Shown: one piece after another, positions 1-5,854 of the stretch
Layout: each line of letters begins with the position of its first letter
How positions within the stretch are numbered: the first letter of the stretch is position 1
NCBI RefSeq assembly: GCF_001696615.3
Contig: NZ_CP032276.1
Coordinates: 1-8,540 of the forward strand
Length of the DNA stretch: 8,540 nt
Direction of reading: 5' to 3'
Origin: Acinetobacter sp. WCHAc010034
Lineage (GTDB): Bacteria; Pseudomonadota; Gammaproteobacteria; Pseudomonadales; Moraxellaceae
Notes under the pieces: model-generated
Seen by the model: only the letters and a program-made list of their open reading frames with translations
Databases searched by the model: none
What the model was told of the DNA's origin: nothing
Program-made: the position numbers and the translations under genes

Positions 1-870
1 ATCTATTGATACGTAGTTTATTCCTTGTTTGAAACGATTTGATTTATTAATCATATATCCTAATTTAGGAGAGATTGCATAAAAAAAGTCTGCTTGATCT
101 TCAGTTGGAATGGCTAAATCATTTTCATTTATAGATTTGTGTACGTTAATAATTGGAGAGTCAGATGTTATAAAATCTTCATCTGTTTCATTGATTAAGA
201 GGCAGTGGGTATCAATTTTATGCGTTTCAAAAAAAGATTTTCCAAAATTCATACCAATCATATAACTGATAAACCACCAAGCCTCATTATATGATTTTTT
301 AAGTTTAATATTATTTGTAGATGCCAAAATCTTTTCTTTAAAAGATTTTGTTCTTGTAATTTGATGGCCTAAAAAGCTCATAAATTTACACATATTTTGA
401 ATGTCATCTAAGATGGATAAATCCCCTTCCTGCAAGGATTTCAGAATTTGATATACACTATCTTCATGTGCTTTATGAAGGTTCTCTATGGTATTACTCT
501 TAAAGGCTTCAATATGATCGAATACTTTTTTATCTTTTTTTCCAGAGTCTATATATAAAGATTCAATAGATTGTATGGTTCTAAAAGAACTTAAATAGGA
601 AATATGATGTTCTTGCAGCTCTTTAGGTGATTTCGATGATAAAGATAATATCAAAGTTAAATTATCAGCACTAAGATATTGGAATTTATAAAAATTTCTT
701 TCTTTTGCAATCATTTTAACACTGTTAGAACTAACTTTATTATTTTTCGTTGTGTGCCATACGCAATTTTGATTTGAAGACCAATTTTTTAAATAATCAG
801 CCCAAACATAGTGATTTTCTCTTTTCAATTCTAGTTCTTTAGTTGTGAATTCTACTTTATCTTTTTCCAT
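1..870 (-). CDS. DUF4238 family protein, N-terminal 290 residues (continues across the window edge)
   Basis: This frame opens with ATG at 870 and stays open to position 1. An AGGAA Shine-Dalgarno lies about 9 bases before the start. I translated it by hand to 290 residues. The pattern fits the DUF4238 family: an early ENHYVWADYLKNW segment (residues 18-30), then a VWHTTKNNKVS strand and an IAKERNFYKF stretch (to about 63). A FITSDSPI motif follows at 233-240 and FFYAISPK at 262-269. The middle is mostly helical and there is no signal peptide or membrane segment, so it is probably cytoplasmic. The family has no established biochemical function that I can name. The C-terminus is found in frame at the other end of the window (8540-8397), giving 337 residues in all. 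The start lies 17 bases from a pdif site, so the gene sits at the edge of an accessory module. Product function is unknown; the family call is fairly confident. Confidence 0.8.
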   Translation of the reverse strand, partial: MEKDKVEFTTKELELKRENHYVWADYLKNWSSNQNCVWHTTKNNKVSSNSVKMIAKERNFYKFQYLSADNLTLILSLSSKSPKELQEHHISYLSSFRTIQSIESLYIDSGKKDKKVFDHIEAFKSNTIENLHKAHEDSVYQILKSLQEGDLSILDDIQNMCKFMSFLGHQITRTKSFKEKILASTNNIKLKKSYNEAWWFISYMIGMNFGKSFFETHKIDTHCLLINETDEDFITSDSPIINVHKSINENDLAIPTEDQADFFYAISPKLGYMINKSNRFKQGINYVSID

Positions 871-886
871 TATTAAATTTTCCTAA

Positions 887-914
887 AATTAACATAATAC
901 ACCTTATACGAAAT
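887..914 (-). other. pdif site (XerC/XerD recombination site), D/C orientation on the plus strand
   Basis: On the minus strand the site reads ATTTCGTATAA (XerC arm, 914-904), a 6-bp spacer GGTGTA, then TTATGTTAATT (XerD arm, 897-887). The XerC arm is identical to that of the site at 6505-6532. The XerD arm differs from it at one base. An 11-6-11 layout with these arms is the known form of the plasmid dif sites that mobilise small modules in Acinetobacter plasmids using host XerCD. It lies immediately upstream of the DUF4238 start. Confidence 0.85.
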
Positions 915-957
915 GCCTATATCTTTTCTTTAATTTTCAATGATATAGTGAAGCCTT

Positions 958-990
958 AAAAGCCCCTTTTCTCCAATCGGGGCTTTTTTT
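958..990. terminator. Rho-independent terminator, stronger in the plus direction
   Basis: AAAAGCCCC (958-966) pairs perfectly with GGGGCTTTT (979-987) around a 12-base loop. On the plus strand it is followed by a run of seven T (984-990). The minus strand has a shorter T run. No plus-strand gene ends here; the neighbouring DUF4238 gene runs away from it. It may insulate the replication region from transcription entering from the accessory module, or end a transcript leaving the iteron region leftward. Confidence 0.75.
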
Positions 991-1237
991 ATGATTTATC
1001 ACGTTCCACGCTTACTATTTGATCATTGTTCCACGGTTTTGATTAGATATTTTAATCATTCCAGTAAGAACCGAGCGAGTGTCTACGAGCGATTGAGCAT
1101 CATAAAAATTTCGTCCCTGCCTTTTCCCTGATTACAAGCTCCCCTTAACTTAATAACGAAAGATACAGAGCATCCCGAAGGGTGCGAACTTTGGAGCTTT
1201 TGCTTTTGAAACGACACGAGCGAAGCGAGTGCCATAG
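991..1237. other. Non-coding stretch left of the origin with short repeats
   Basis: I see no convincing gene here. It contains two copies of GTTCCACG (1003-1010 and 1028-1035, 25 bp apart) and TTATCACG at 996-1003, which recurs at 1473-1480 beside the rep start. There is an inverted pair TGATTA/TAATCA (1040-1045/1053-1058). A distant pair AAGCTCC (1136-1142) and GGAGCTT (1193-1199) could enclose a structured transcript of about 64 bases. CGAGCG motifs recur at about 1072-1092 and 1215-1230. The stretch probably belongs to the replication origin, but no function can be assigned from sequence alone. Confidence 0.4.
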
Positions 1238-1297
1238 CCTTTGATTTTTTCTTGATTTTCCTTTTTATCTTTTTAAATCTTTTTAAAAGCTTTTTAG
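1238..1297. other. AT-rich presumed DNA unwinding element of the origin
   Basis: A long T-rich/A-rich tract lies about 40 bp from the first iteron. It holds two copies of TTGATTTT (1241 and 1252) and two near-tandem copies of ATCTTTTTAAA (1267-1277 and 1277-1287), followed by related CTTTTTAG. Iteron origins normally have an AT-rich block with short direct repeats where strands open. Position and composition fit that role. No perfect DnaA box (TTATCCACA) was seen nearby. Confidence 0.55.
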
Positions 1298-1338
1298 ACC
1301 ATCCAGAACCATTGCTATCAGAAGGTTTCATAGGATAT

Positions 1339-1426
1339 AGGTGGAGAACATGACGCACAGAGGTGGAGAACATGACGCACAGAGGTGGAGAACATGACGC
1401 ACAGAGGTGGAGAACATGACGCACAG
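1339..1426 (+). repeat. Four perfect tandem 22-bp iterons (replication origin)
   Basis: The units are 1339-1360, 1361-1382, 1383-1404 and 1405-1426. Each begins AGGTGGAGAACATG and ends ACGCACAG, with no mismatch and no spacer. A degenerate fifth start, ATGGGAGAA, follows at 1427. A 22-bp period is two helical turns, so a bound initiator would lie along one face. Tandem iterons directly upstream of a Rep_3 gene are the standard binding sites for that initiator and set copy number through handcuffing and rep repression. Confidence 0.93.
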
Positions 1427-1438
1427 ATGGGAGAAATA

Positions 1439-1467
1439 TTGACTTCACTCCCTTTTATAGGTAAAAG
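1439..1467 (+). promoter_or_regulatory. Probable rep promoter next to the iterons
   Basis: TTGACT (1439-1444) and TAAAAG (1462-1467) are separated by 17 bp. The -35 is five of six matches to consensus; the -10 is only four of six. The -35 begins 12 bp after the last complete iteron and partly abuts the degenerate fifth unit. Rep bound to the iterons could therefore repress its own promoter. Transcription would start near 1474, about 25 bases before the ATG. Confidence 0.5.
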
Positions 1468-1498
1468 TATTGTTATCACGATCATTTAATTGAAAAAA

Positions 1499-2524
1499 AT
1501 GTCAAAAAAACTAATAGCGATGGATAACGAGTTAATTCGATCTTCTTATGTGCTAGATGTCAGTGAATTGAAGTTAATTTATACAGCACTATCAAAATTA
1601 GATAGCTCAAAACAAATTGAACCTCGAACGGCTATTTACATTACTAAAAATGACTATGTACAACTAGGTACAAATCCAAAGAATATAGTAAGAGAAGTGC
1701 GCTATGCGTGTGAAAAACTAATGAAAAGAACATTAGTTATAAACACCGAAATAGGTGACCTTTACACACACTGGATGCATCATGTGTGGTTATTGAAATC
1801 AGATGACTTAACAGATCTCATGAATAATTATGAGGATGCAAAAAAATTATTAAGACCGAACATTGCTCACCAAAAAATGGTTTTAGATATATTAAAAGAG
1901 CTAAAAACTTGTGATGAAAATCTCGTAGCTAGAATTGAATTTCATGATGACATTTTGCCATTTTTAAGTGCTTTACAAAGTCACTTCACACAATTAAGAC
2001 TTGATGACCTTAAAAATCTTTCTACTTTTTATTCTCACCGTTTCTACCATCTGATGATGCAATTTAACTCAACAGGTGTTTGTAAACTATCTTTAATGGA
2101 ATTGAGAAAAATACTCTTACTAGAAGATAAATACAGTCAAACAAAAGACTTAAGAAAGTGGGTTATAGAACCAGCAATAAAAGAAATTAGAGAGAAAACT
2201 AGCTTTTTCATAGAACATAAACTTATAAAAACAGGTCAAAGATACACATATCTGGAACTAAAATTTAAGCAGAAAAAAACTATTGAGATCAAAAAAGCGA
2301 AAGCGATCTCAAGTGATGCTATTGAGTTGTCAGAAGCTCAAATCAGTAAATACAGCTCAATTTTAAGTCGTATTAATGATATGTCAGACCTTTCAACATT
2401 TCCGACCTATGATGCCTTTGCTCTTTGGATTGCTAATATTTTGCGAGATCCTAAAAGTGTTAGAGATGAAACAGCTAAACGAATTTTTAAAGCCCTTAGA
2501 ACCCATACAGATTTCAAAAAATAA
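1499..2524 (+). CDS. repB: Rep_3 family plasmid replication initiator
   Basis: This is the initiator that would bind the four upstream iterons and open the origin. The N-terminal segment (MDNELIRSSYVLDVSELKLI, about residues 8-27) is the typical start of the Rep_3 first winged-helix domain. The second domain carries FYSHRFYHLMMQF, then a DNA-recognition-like segment LRKWVIEPAIKEIREKTSF and a closing strand YTYLELKFK. A further helical C-terminal extension follows, as in many Acinetobacter Rep proteins. I chose ATG at 1499 (341 residues). A TTG three codons upstream (1490) is in frame and would give 344. Neither has a good Shine-Dalgarno, so the start is uncertain; weak initiation would suit a copy-limited initiator. 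The lysine-rich, low-G+C coding matches the iteron side of the plasmid rather than the mobilization genes. Confidence 0.93.
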   Translation: MSKKLIAMDNELIRSSYVLDVSELKLIYTALSKLDSSKQIEPRTAIYITKNDYVQLGTNPKNIVREVRYACEKLMKRTLVINTEIGDLYTHWMHHVWLLKSDDLTDLMNNYEDAKKLLRPNIAHQKMVLDILKELKTCDENLVARIEFHDDILPFLSALQSHFTQLRLDDLKNLSTFYSHRFYHLMMQFNSTGVCKLSLMELRKILLLEDKYSQTKDLRKWVIEPAIKEIREKTSFFIEHKLIKTGQRYTYLELKFKQKKTIEIKKAKAISSDAIELSEAQISKYSSILSRINDMSDLSTFPTYDAFALWIANILRDPKSVRDETAKRIFKALRTHTDFKK

Positions 2525-2549
2525 ACCTTTTTATTGCAGTTTTTAAGTA

Positions 2550-2572
2550 TTAATTTCCAGCTATGAAATTAA
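2550..2572. promoter_or_regulatory. Inverted repeat overlapping the mob promoter (possible operator)
   Basis: TTAATTTC (2550-2557) and GAAATTAA (2565-2572) are perfect 8-bp arms around CAGCTAT. The repeat covers the presumed -35 of the promoter serving mobC and the relaxase gene. It has no T run after it, so it is a poor terminator for rep. A ribbon-helix-helix protein such as MobC could bind it, but this is inference. Confidence 0.4.
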
Positions 2573-2583
2573 AATTGTATAAT
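2554..2583 (+). promoter_or_regulatory. Probable promoter of the mobilization operon
   Basis: A perfect TATAAT lies at 2578-2583. An imperfect -35 TTTCCA (2554-2559) lies 18 bp upstream. Transcription would begin near 2590, leaving a leader of about 170 bases before mobC that is almost wholly made of hairpins. Confidence 0.5.
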
Positions 2584-2616
2584 ATAATTGTGCCATTAAT
2601 GAAATAAGCAAGCCTA

Positions 2617-2722
2617 CCTGTATATACAAAAACCTTCGGTTTTTCGATATACAGGGACTTGTTAGGGTTCCACCCTAAGACCCGTAGCCCATCATAGATG
2701 GGCAAGTCAACATGATTGACTT
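2617..2722. other. Candidate oriT: four consecutive hairpins upstream of mobC
   Basis: The first hairpin (2617-2655) has CCTGTATAT pairing with ATATACAGG. A two-base mismatch separates this from an inner AAAAACC/GGTTTTT stem with a TTC loop. Next come TTAGGGT/ACCCTAA (2662-2678), GCCCATC/GATGGGC (2687-2703) and AAGTCAA/TTGACTT (2704-2722), all with perfect 7-bp arms. Relaxases bind inverted repeats next to their nick site, and oriT usually lies just upstream of the accessory protein and relaxase genes, as here. The exact nick site cannot be fixed. The segment TACCTGT at 2615-2621 only loosely resembles the ATCCTGY nick motif of IncP-like systems. Some of these hairpins may instead act in the mRNA leader. 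Confidence 0.55.
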
Positions 2723-2757
2723 AAAAGCAAAACCAAAGCCTGTTAAGGAGATGTACG

Positions 2758-3249
2758 GTGAGTATACGAAGTAAATCTAAAATTTTCAGACTCACGGAGT
2801 TACAGCTAGAACAACTTGAGCAGCACCTTGAAAAAGAGCAAACGACTTTTACAGACTTCATTCTGTCTCTAATTCAAAGGGAAATTATGAAAGATGCTGT
2901 AACCGTAAGACGACCAGAAGAAGAACTACAACCGAGGACCAAAATCAAAACAGTGGTAGAAGTCGTCAAACGCTACCAAAAAACCGATCCTGATTTACTG
3001 CTTGAGCTATCCAAAATCGGCAACAACTTGAATCAGATAGCCCGAGCCTTAAACATCATTAAAAATGCTAATCCTCAAGAGCAACGCAAGTTAGATATTT
3101 TCAGTATTTTTTTAGTTTTAAAAAGCATTCAAACCGAGTTAGAACAAGTATTCCCTGCGCTTCCTAAAATCAGCAGACAAAGCACTGAAAGGCTTAAAAA
3201 ACAATTGTCTTCAATCCAACTAGCGGAGCAGGACGAAAGTGCATATTAA
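2758..3249 (+). CDS. mobC: MobC-like relaxosome accessory protein
   Basis: MobC proteins bind oriT DNA, help open it and position the relaxase. The first 45 residues (FRLTELQLEQLEQHLEKE... FTDFILSLIQREI) look like a ribbon-helix-helix DNA-binding domain. Residues about 83-99 carry LSKIGNNLNQIARALN, the hallmark of the MobC family (PF05713). Total length is 163 residues, normal for the family. The start is GTG at 2758, fixed by a strong AAGGAG (2745-2750) seven bases upstream. An ATG at 2751 is out of frame and gives only seven codons. The end overlaps the relaxase start by 11 bases, so the two are translationally coupled. The gene sits directly downstream of the hairpin cluster that it probably binds. 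Confidence 0.88.
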   Translation: MSIRSKSKIFRLTELQLEQLEQHLEKEQTTFTDFILSLIQREIMKDAVTVRRPEEELQPRTKIKTVVEVVKRYQKTDPDLLLELSKIGNNLNQIARALNIIKNANPQEQRKLDIFSIFLVLKSIQTELEQVFPALPKISRQSTERLKKQLSSIQLAEQDESAY

Positions 3250-5755
3250 ATTCCTCGACCACGGAAAGGGTAGCCCTGCAAAAGCATCTGCATACTTACT
3301 CGACAAACTAGACCACCTAGGCAACGTCCGTGCAGGCATCGAAGTTTTAAAAGGGGATGCAACAACGTTCAACGCCATTTGTGACTCAAGCCCTCACTTA
3401 TGGAAGTACACCAGTGGCGTGATTGCATGGTCAAAAGACGACGCACCGACAGACGAGCAGATCAAAGAAGTCTTAGACGACTTTGAAAAACATGCATTTT
3501 CGGGACTAGATCCCTCGCAGTACCACCTTTTCGCAGTGCTACACATAGATGATGATGGCTCAAAGCACATCCACGTTCTAGCACCACGCCTTGATATACA
3601 AAGCGGAAAATCACTGAATATTGCGCCCCCTGGTCATGAAAAGCATTTTGACTCGCTGAGGGACTACTTCAACACAAAATATCAATGGTCACGTCCTGAT
3701 GACTTGCTTTTAATGCAGACCACACAAGAGCCGAATCACATTGCCAAGCTGAACGCCCAAGCAAAAAAAATTCTTAATGAGCAAGATCTCACAAACCTAA
3801 CAAAATCACAGTTTTGTAAGGTAATAGATAATTACGTCAAAACTCTTTTAAAAACACAAACAGTAAAAAATAGAGCCGAAATTGTGAGTTGTATCGAGCA
3901 ACTGGAAGGTGTGGCATCAGTCCGAGCACAACAAACCGTAACTGTCACTCTCAATAATGGCAAAAAACATAGACTTTCAGGCGATTTTTATCATGAACAA
4001 TTCGAAATTGGACTTTATTCAGAGCGTCTCAGAGCAGAAGCAGAAAGCCGACCAACTGCAAACGAGCTTGCACAGGCTATCCGAGACGCTCAAAGCATTC
4101 GAGATGACTATCGAGCAAAGCGAGGAGCCTATCACTCAAAACAGCATGCTTTTACAGCAAGTCCAGCGGACGACAATCGCCCTCAAATCGCATCTAAGCT
4201 CGATATTGACCGAAATAGGCAATCTATCACCCCAAGCCATAAAAGAGACGACAGCGAGCTACAAAGCGCAAATAGACGCATTGTCGACTCAGCTAGCGAG
4301 TATAGATATTACGGAAATATCAAAAGTGAAATCGAGCATAGATTCGTTTTCAGTCTCACTTCAAGACTTCCAAGCGACCATAAACCGCCAGTTACAGGGC
4401 ATAAAGATCGACCAAACGAGTCTAGAGAAGTCTATTCAAAGCCAAGTACAGCAAGTCATAGCGAGCCAAAGCAAACAAATCAACAGTCAGTTCCAGAGCC
4501 TTTTGACGGAAAAATTGAACAACCAGAGAGCTTTTCACGGACTACTGGGGATAGTGATATTTACAGTGTTGATGCTTTTAATCAGTTTTTATTTCGCCTT
4601 TCAAGCACGAACCAACCTAAAAACAATCGAAGCTCAAAAGCAAATGATTCAACAGAACGCACAAACGATCACAAGCCAAATCAACTATTTGAACAGTCTA
4701 CGGAGATAAGGCATGCAGACCGAAATCGACCATTATTTGACAGAGCAAAACAGCTTATTGATGCAACAAAACAACTTGTTAGCGGAGCAAAACAAAGCTT
4801 TGACTCAACAAGTCGATTCATTAAAGACCATCTTGACCGGCTACAGCGAAGTAGAGCAGGAATTACAGGACAAAATCAGCATTTTGCAATCGGAGAAACA
4901 GGCACAACAAGCCTTGATCTCGGCACTCAAAATCGAGCTATCCAAAATCGAGCAGGGCAGCTTTTCGGAGCAGTTACAGCAAACATTTCAGGAAAACTTG
5001 AAAACCCAATTACAAACGCAATTAGCGAGAGCATTGAATCAACTGGATTTAAACAGCGCTGTCAGCGACTTGGTGAAGGTCGAGTTAAAACAAATTCAAA
5101 TGACCATTGGCACACAGCAGACAGACATCGAGAAGGCACTCTCGAAAATCTTGCAATTGAAAGTACCAACCAACTTTTACGAAGATTTGGAGACGCAAAG
5201 CGAGCAGATCAATACGCTTGGGGAAACTGTAGAAAGATTAATAGCGTTAATCAACAACTTGAACGACTAGAAACCGCAGTAGCGGAAATTCGACTCAAGC
5301 CAAAACCGGCTACGAATTTCAGTTACTTGCGAAGTGACGGTTATTACCCCGATTACGTTGGTTATCACAAAGAACTATGCAACAAACAACAGGAAGCCTA
5401 TAACAACAAAAAACCACTACAGTTAATTGATTATATACAGAAAAAATATAAAAATTTAGAAACGTACATTAGCCGTGCACGTTCAAATATCCACGAATGG
5501 GAATACGATAAATTTGAGAAAATAATCAAAAACGACAATCAAATGCTGAAATATCTGCAATGTGAGAAGATTTTAGAGCCTCAAAATGACCATTTAAAAC
5601 AGCAAAGAGAATCATATCAAGCGTGTTTAAAGAGTTTTGAGAGCATCAATAGTCATATTCACGAGATCAAAAACCCATCCCCTAAACGCAATATTTCTCA
5701 ACAGATCTATGAACAAGATCACAAGCCACAGCCAAACAATGATTTAGATTTTTAG
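3239..5755 (+). CDS. mobA: Mobilization relaxase (PF03432-like), 838 residues
   Basis: The relaxase nicks oriT, stays covalently attached to the 5' end and leads the strand through a helper conjugation pore. The catalytic domain occupies about residues 1-160. Tyr19 in GSPAKASAYLL is the likely nucleophile. The metal-binding histidines are H102, H110 and H112 in the block HIDDDGSKHIHV, followed by GKSLNIAPPG. The YTSGVIAW and WSRPDD segments around this block are typical of VirD2/MobA-like relaxases with an upstream MobC. Start is GTG at 3239, with AGGA (3230-3233) five bases upstream and an 11-base overlap with mobC. Residues about 252-677 are polar, low in hydrophobics and look disordered, and the DNA there also encodes two proteins in another frame. 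The last 160 residues (YYPDYVGYHKELCN onward) look helical and folded. Codon use and higher G+C differ from rep, suggesting a separate origin. The exact MOB class is not certain. Confidence 0.9.
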   Translation: MHIKFLDHGKGSPAKASAYLLDKLDHLGNVRAGIEVLKGDATTFNAICDSSPHLWKYTSGVIAWSKDDAPTDEQIKEVLDDFEKHAFSGLDPSQYHLFAVLHIDDDGSKHIHVLAPRLDIQSGKSLNIAPPGHEKHFDSLRDYFNTKYQWSRPDDLLLMQTTQEPNHIAKLNAQAKKILNEQDLTNLTKSQFCKVIDNYVKTLLKTQTVKNRAEIVSCIEQLEGVASVRAQQTVTVTLNNGKKHRLSGDFYHEQFEIGLYSERLRAEAESRPTANELAQAIRDAQSIRDDYRAKRGAYHSKQHAFTASPADDNRPQIASKLDIDRNRQSITPSHKRDDSELQSANRRIVDSASEYRYYGNIKSEIEHRFVFSLTSRLPSDHKPPVTGHKDRPNESREVYSKPSTASHSEPKQTNQQSVPEPFDGKIEQPESFSRTTGDSDIYSVDAFNQFLFRLSSTNQPKNNRSSKANDSTERTNDHKPNQLFEQSTEIRHADRNRPLFDRAKQLIDATKQLVSGAKQSFDSTSRFIKDHLDRLQRSRAGITGQNQHFAIGETGTTSLDLGTQNRAIQNRAGQLFGAVTANISGKLENPITNAISESIESTGFKQRCQRLGEGRVKTNSNDHWHTADRHREGTLENLAIESTNQLLRRFGDAKRADQYAWGNCRKINSVNQQLERLETAVAEIRLKPKPATNFSYLRSDGYYPDYVGYHKELCNKQQEAYNNKKPLQLIDYIQKKYKNLETYISRARSNIHEWEYDKFEKIIKNDNQMLKYLQCEKILEPQNDHLKQQRESYQACLKSFESINSHIHEIKNPSPKRNISQQIYEQDHKPQPNNDLDF
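3993..4709 (+). CDS. MbeB-like mobilization protein nested in the relaxase gene (+1 frame)
   Basis: This frame lies wholly inside the relaxase gene, shifted +1. It encodes 238 residues from ATG 3993; an in-frame ATG at 3957 would give 250. I prefer 3993 because AGGCG (3979-3983) lies nine bases upstream, while 3957 has no ribosome site. The N-terminus then reads MNNSKLDFIQSVSEQKQKADQ, similar in style to MbeB proteins. The body is a long Q/S-rich coiled coil. A clear membrane helix follows (GLLGIVIFTVLMLLISFYFAF, about residues 183-203) and then a second short helical tail. A random shadow frame would hardly produce a coiled coil plus a clean membrane segment. In ColE1, mbeB is nested inside mbeA in the same way and its product helps bring the relaxosome to the membrane; that role is inferred here by analogy. 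The next nested gene follows after three bases. Confidence 0.7.
   Translation: MNNSKLDFIQSVSEQKQKADQLQTSLHRLSETLKAFEMTIEQSEEPITQNSMLLQQVQRTTIALKSHLSSILTEIGNLSPQAIKETTASYKAQIDALSTQLASIDITEISKVKSSIDSFSVSLQDFQATINRQLQGIKIDQTSLEKSIQSQVQQVIASQSKQINSQFQSLLTEKLNNQRAFHGLLGIVIFTVLMLLISFYFAFQARTNLKTIEAQKQMIQQNAQTITSQINYLNSLRR
4713..5270 (+). CDS. MbeD-like coiled-coil mobilization protein nested in the relaxase gene (+1 frame)
   Basis: ATG at 4713 follows the stop of the preceding nested gene (TAA 4707-4709) by three bases. It has GGAG (4702-4705) seven bases upstream, a convincing ribosome site placed at the end of that gene. The 185-residue product is almost all coiled coil. The first 35 residues are heptads of the type LTEQNSLLMQQNNLLAEQNK. 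Further heptads run through the middle (LQDKISILQSEKQAQQALI) and the C-terminus (LETQSEQINTLGETVERLI). It has no membrane segment or signal. In ColE1, mbeD sits after mbeB, also inside mbeA, and encodes a short coiled-coil mobilization protein. This product is much longer than MbeD, so homology is unproven and the assignment is by layout and structure. The frame is the same as that of the preceding nested gene. Confidence 0.67.
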   Translation: MQTEIDHYLTEQNSLLMQQNNLLAEQNKALTQQVDSLKTILTGYSEVEQELQDKISILQSEKQAQQALISALKIELSKIEQGSFSEQLQQTFQENLKTQLQTQLARALNQLDLNSAVSDLVKVELKQIQMTIGTQQTDIEKALSKILQLKVPTNFYEDLETQSEQINTLGETVERLIALINNLND

Positions 5756-5805
5756 TAAATATCAACAATGATTTACTGAACAAATATCTATCATCTCTTG
5801 CCCGA

Positions 5806-5837
5806 CTTTGAAAAATGGCTAAAGCCATATTTCAAAG
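5806..5837. terminator. Long hairpin between convergent mobA and hicB
   Basis: CTTTGAAAAATGGC (5806-5819) pairs with GCCATATTTCAAAG (5824-5837) around a TAAA loop, 14 positions with one A-A mismatch. It lies between the stops of the plus-strand relaxase gene (5755) and the minus-strand hicB (5855). It probably ends transcription from both sides, although no long T run follows on either strand. Confidence 0.55.
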
Positions 5838-5854
5838 CATCGAGCGAAGATAGG

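Noticed and set aside
1339..1426. CRISPR array
   Set aside because: The 22-bp units are directly joined with no unique spacers, and they stand upstream of a Rep_3 gene, so they are iterons.
1083..1448. Minus-strand reading frame of 121 residues across the iterons
   Set aside because: It is read through four 22-bp repeats in shifting frames and an AT-rich tract that yields poly-lysine. It has no ribosome site and no protein-like pattern. The DNA is explained by the origin.
2571..2610. Possible third pdif site (AAAATTGTATAATATAATTG region)
   Set aside because: Only a weak XerC-like half is present, with no XerD-like TTATGTTAAAT arm at the right distance. It is better explained as the mob promoter -10.
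2751..2774. ATG at 2751 as start of a gene or of mobC
   Set aside because: It is out of frame with mobC and reaches a stop after seven codons. The GTG at 2758 has better spacing from AAGGAG.
3957..3992. N-terminal extension of the first nested mob gene
   Set aside because: In frame, but there is no ribosome site before ATG 3957. ATG 3993 has AGGCG at good spacing and a more MbeB-like N-terminus. It is kept only as an alternative start.
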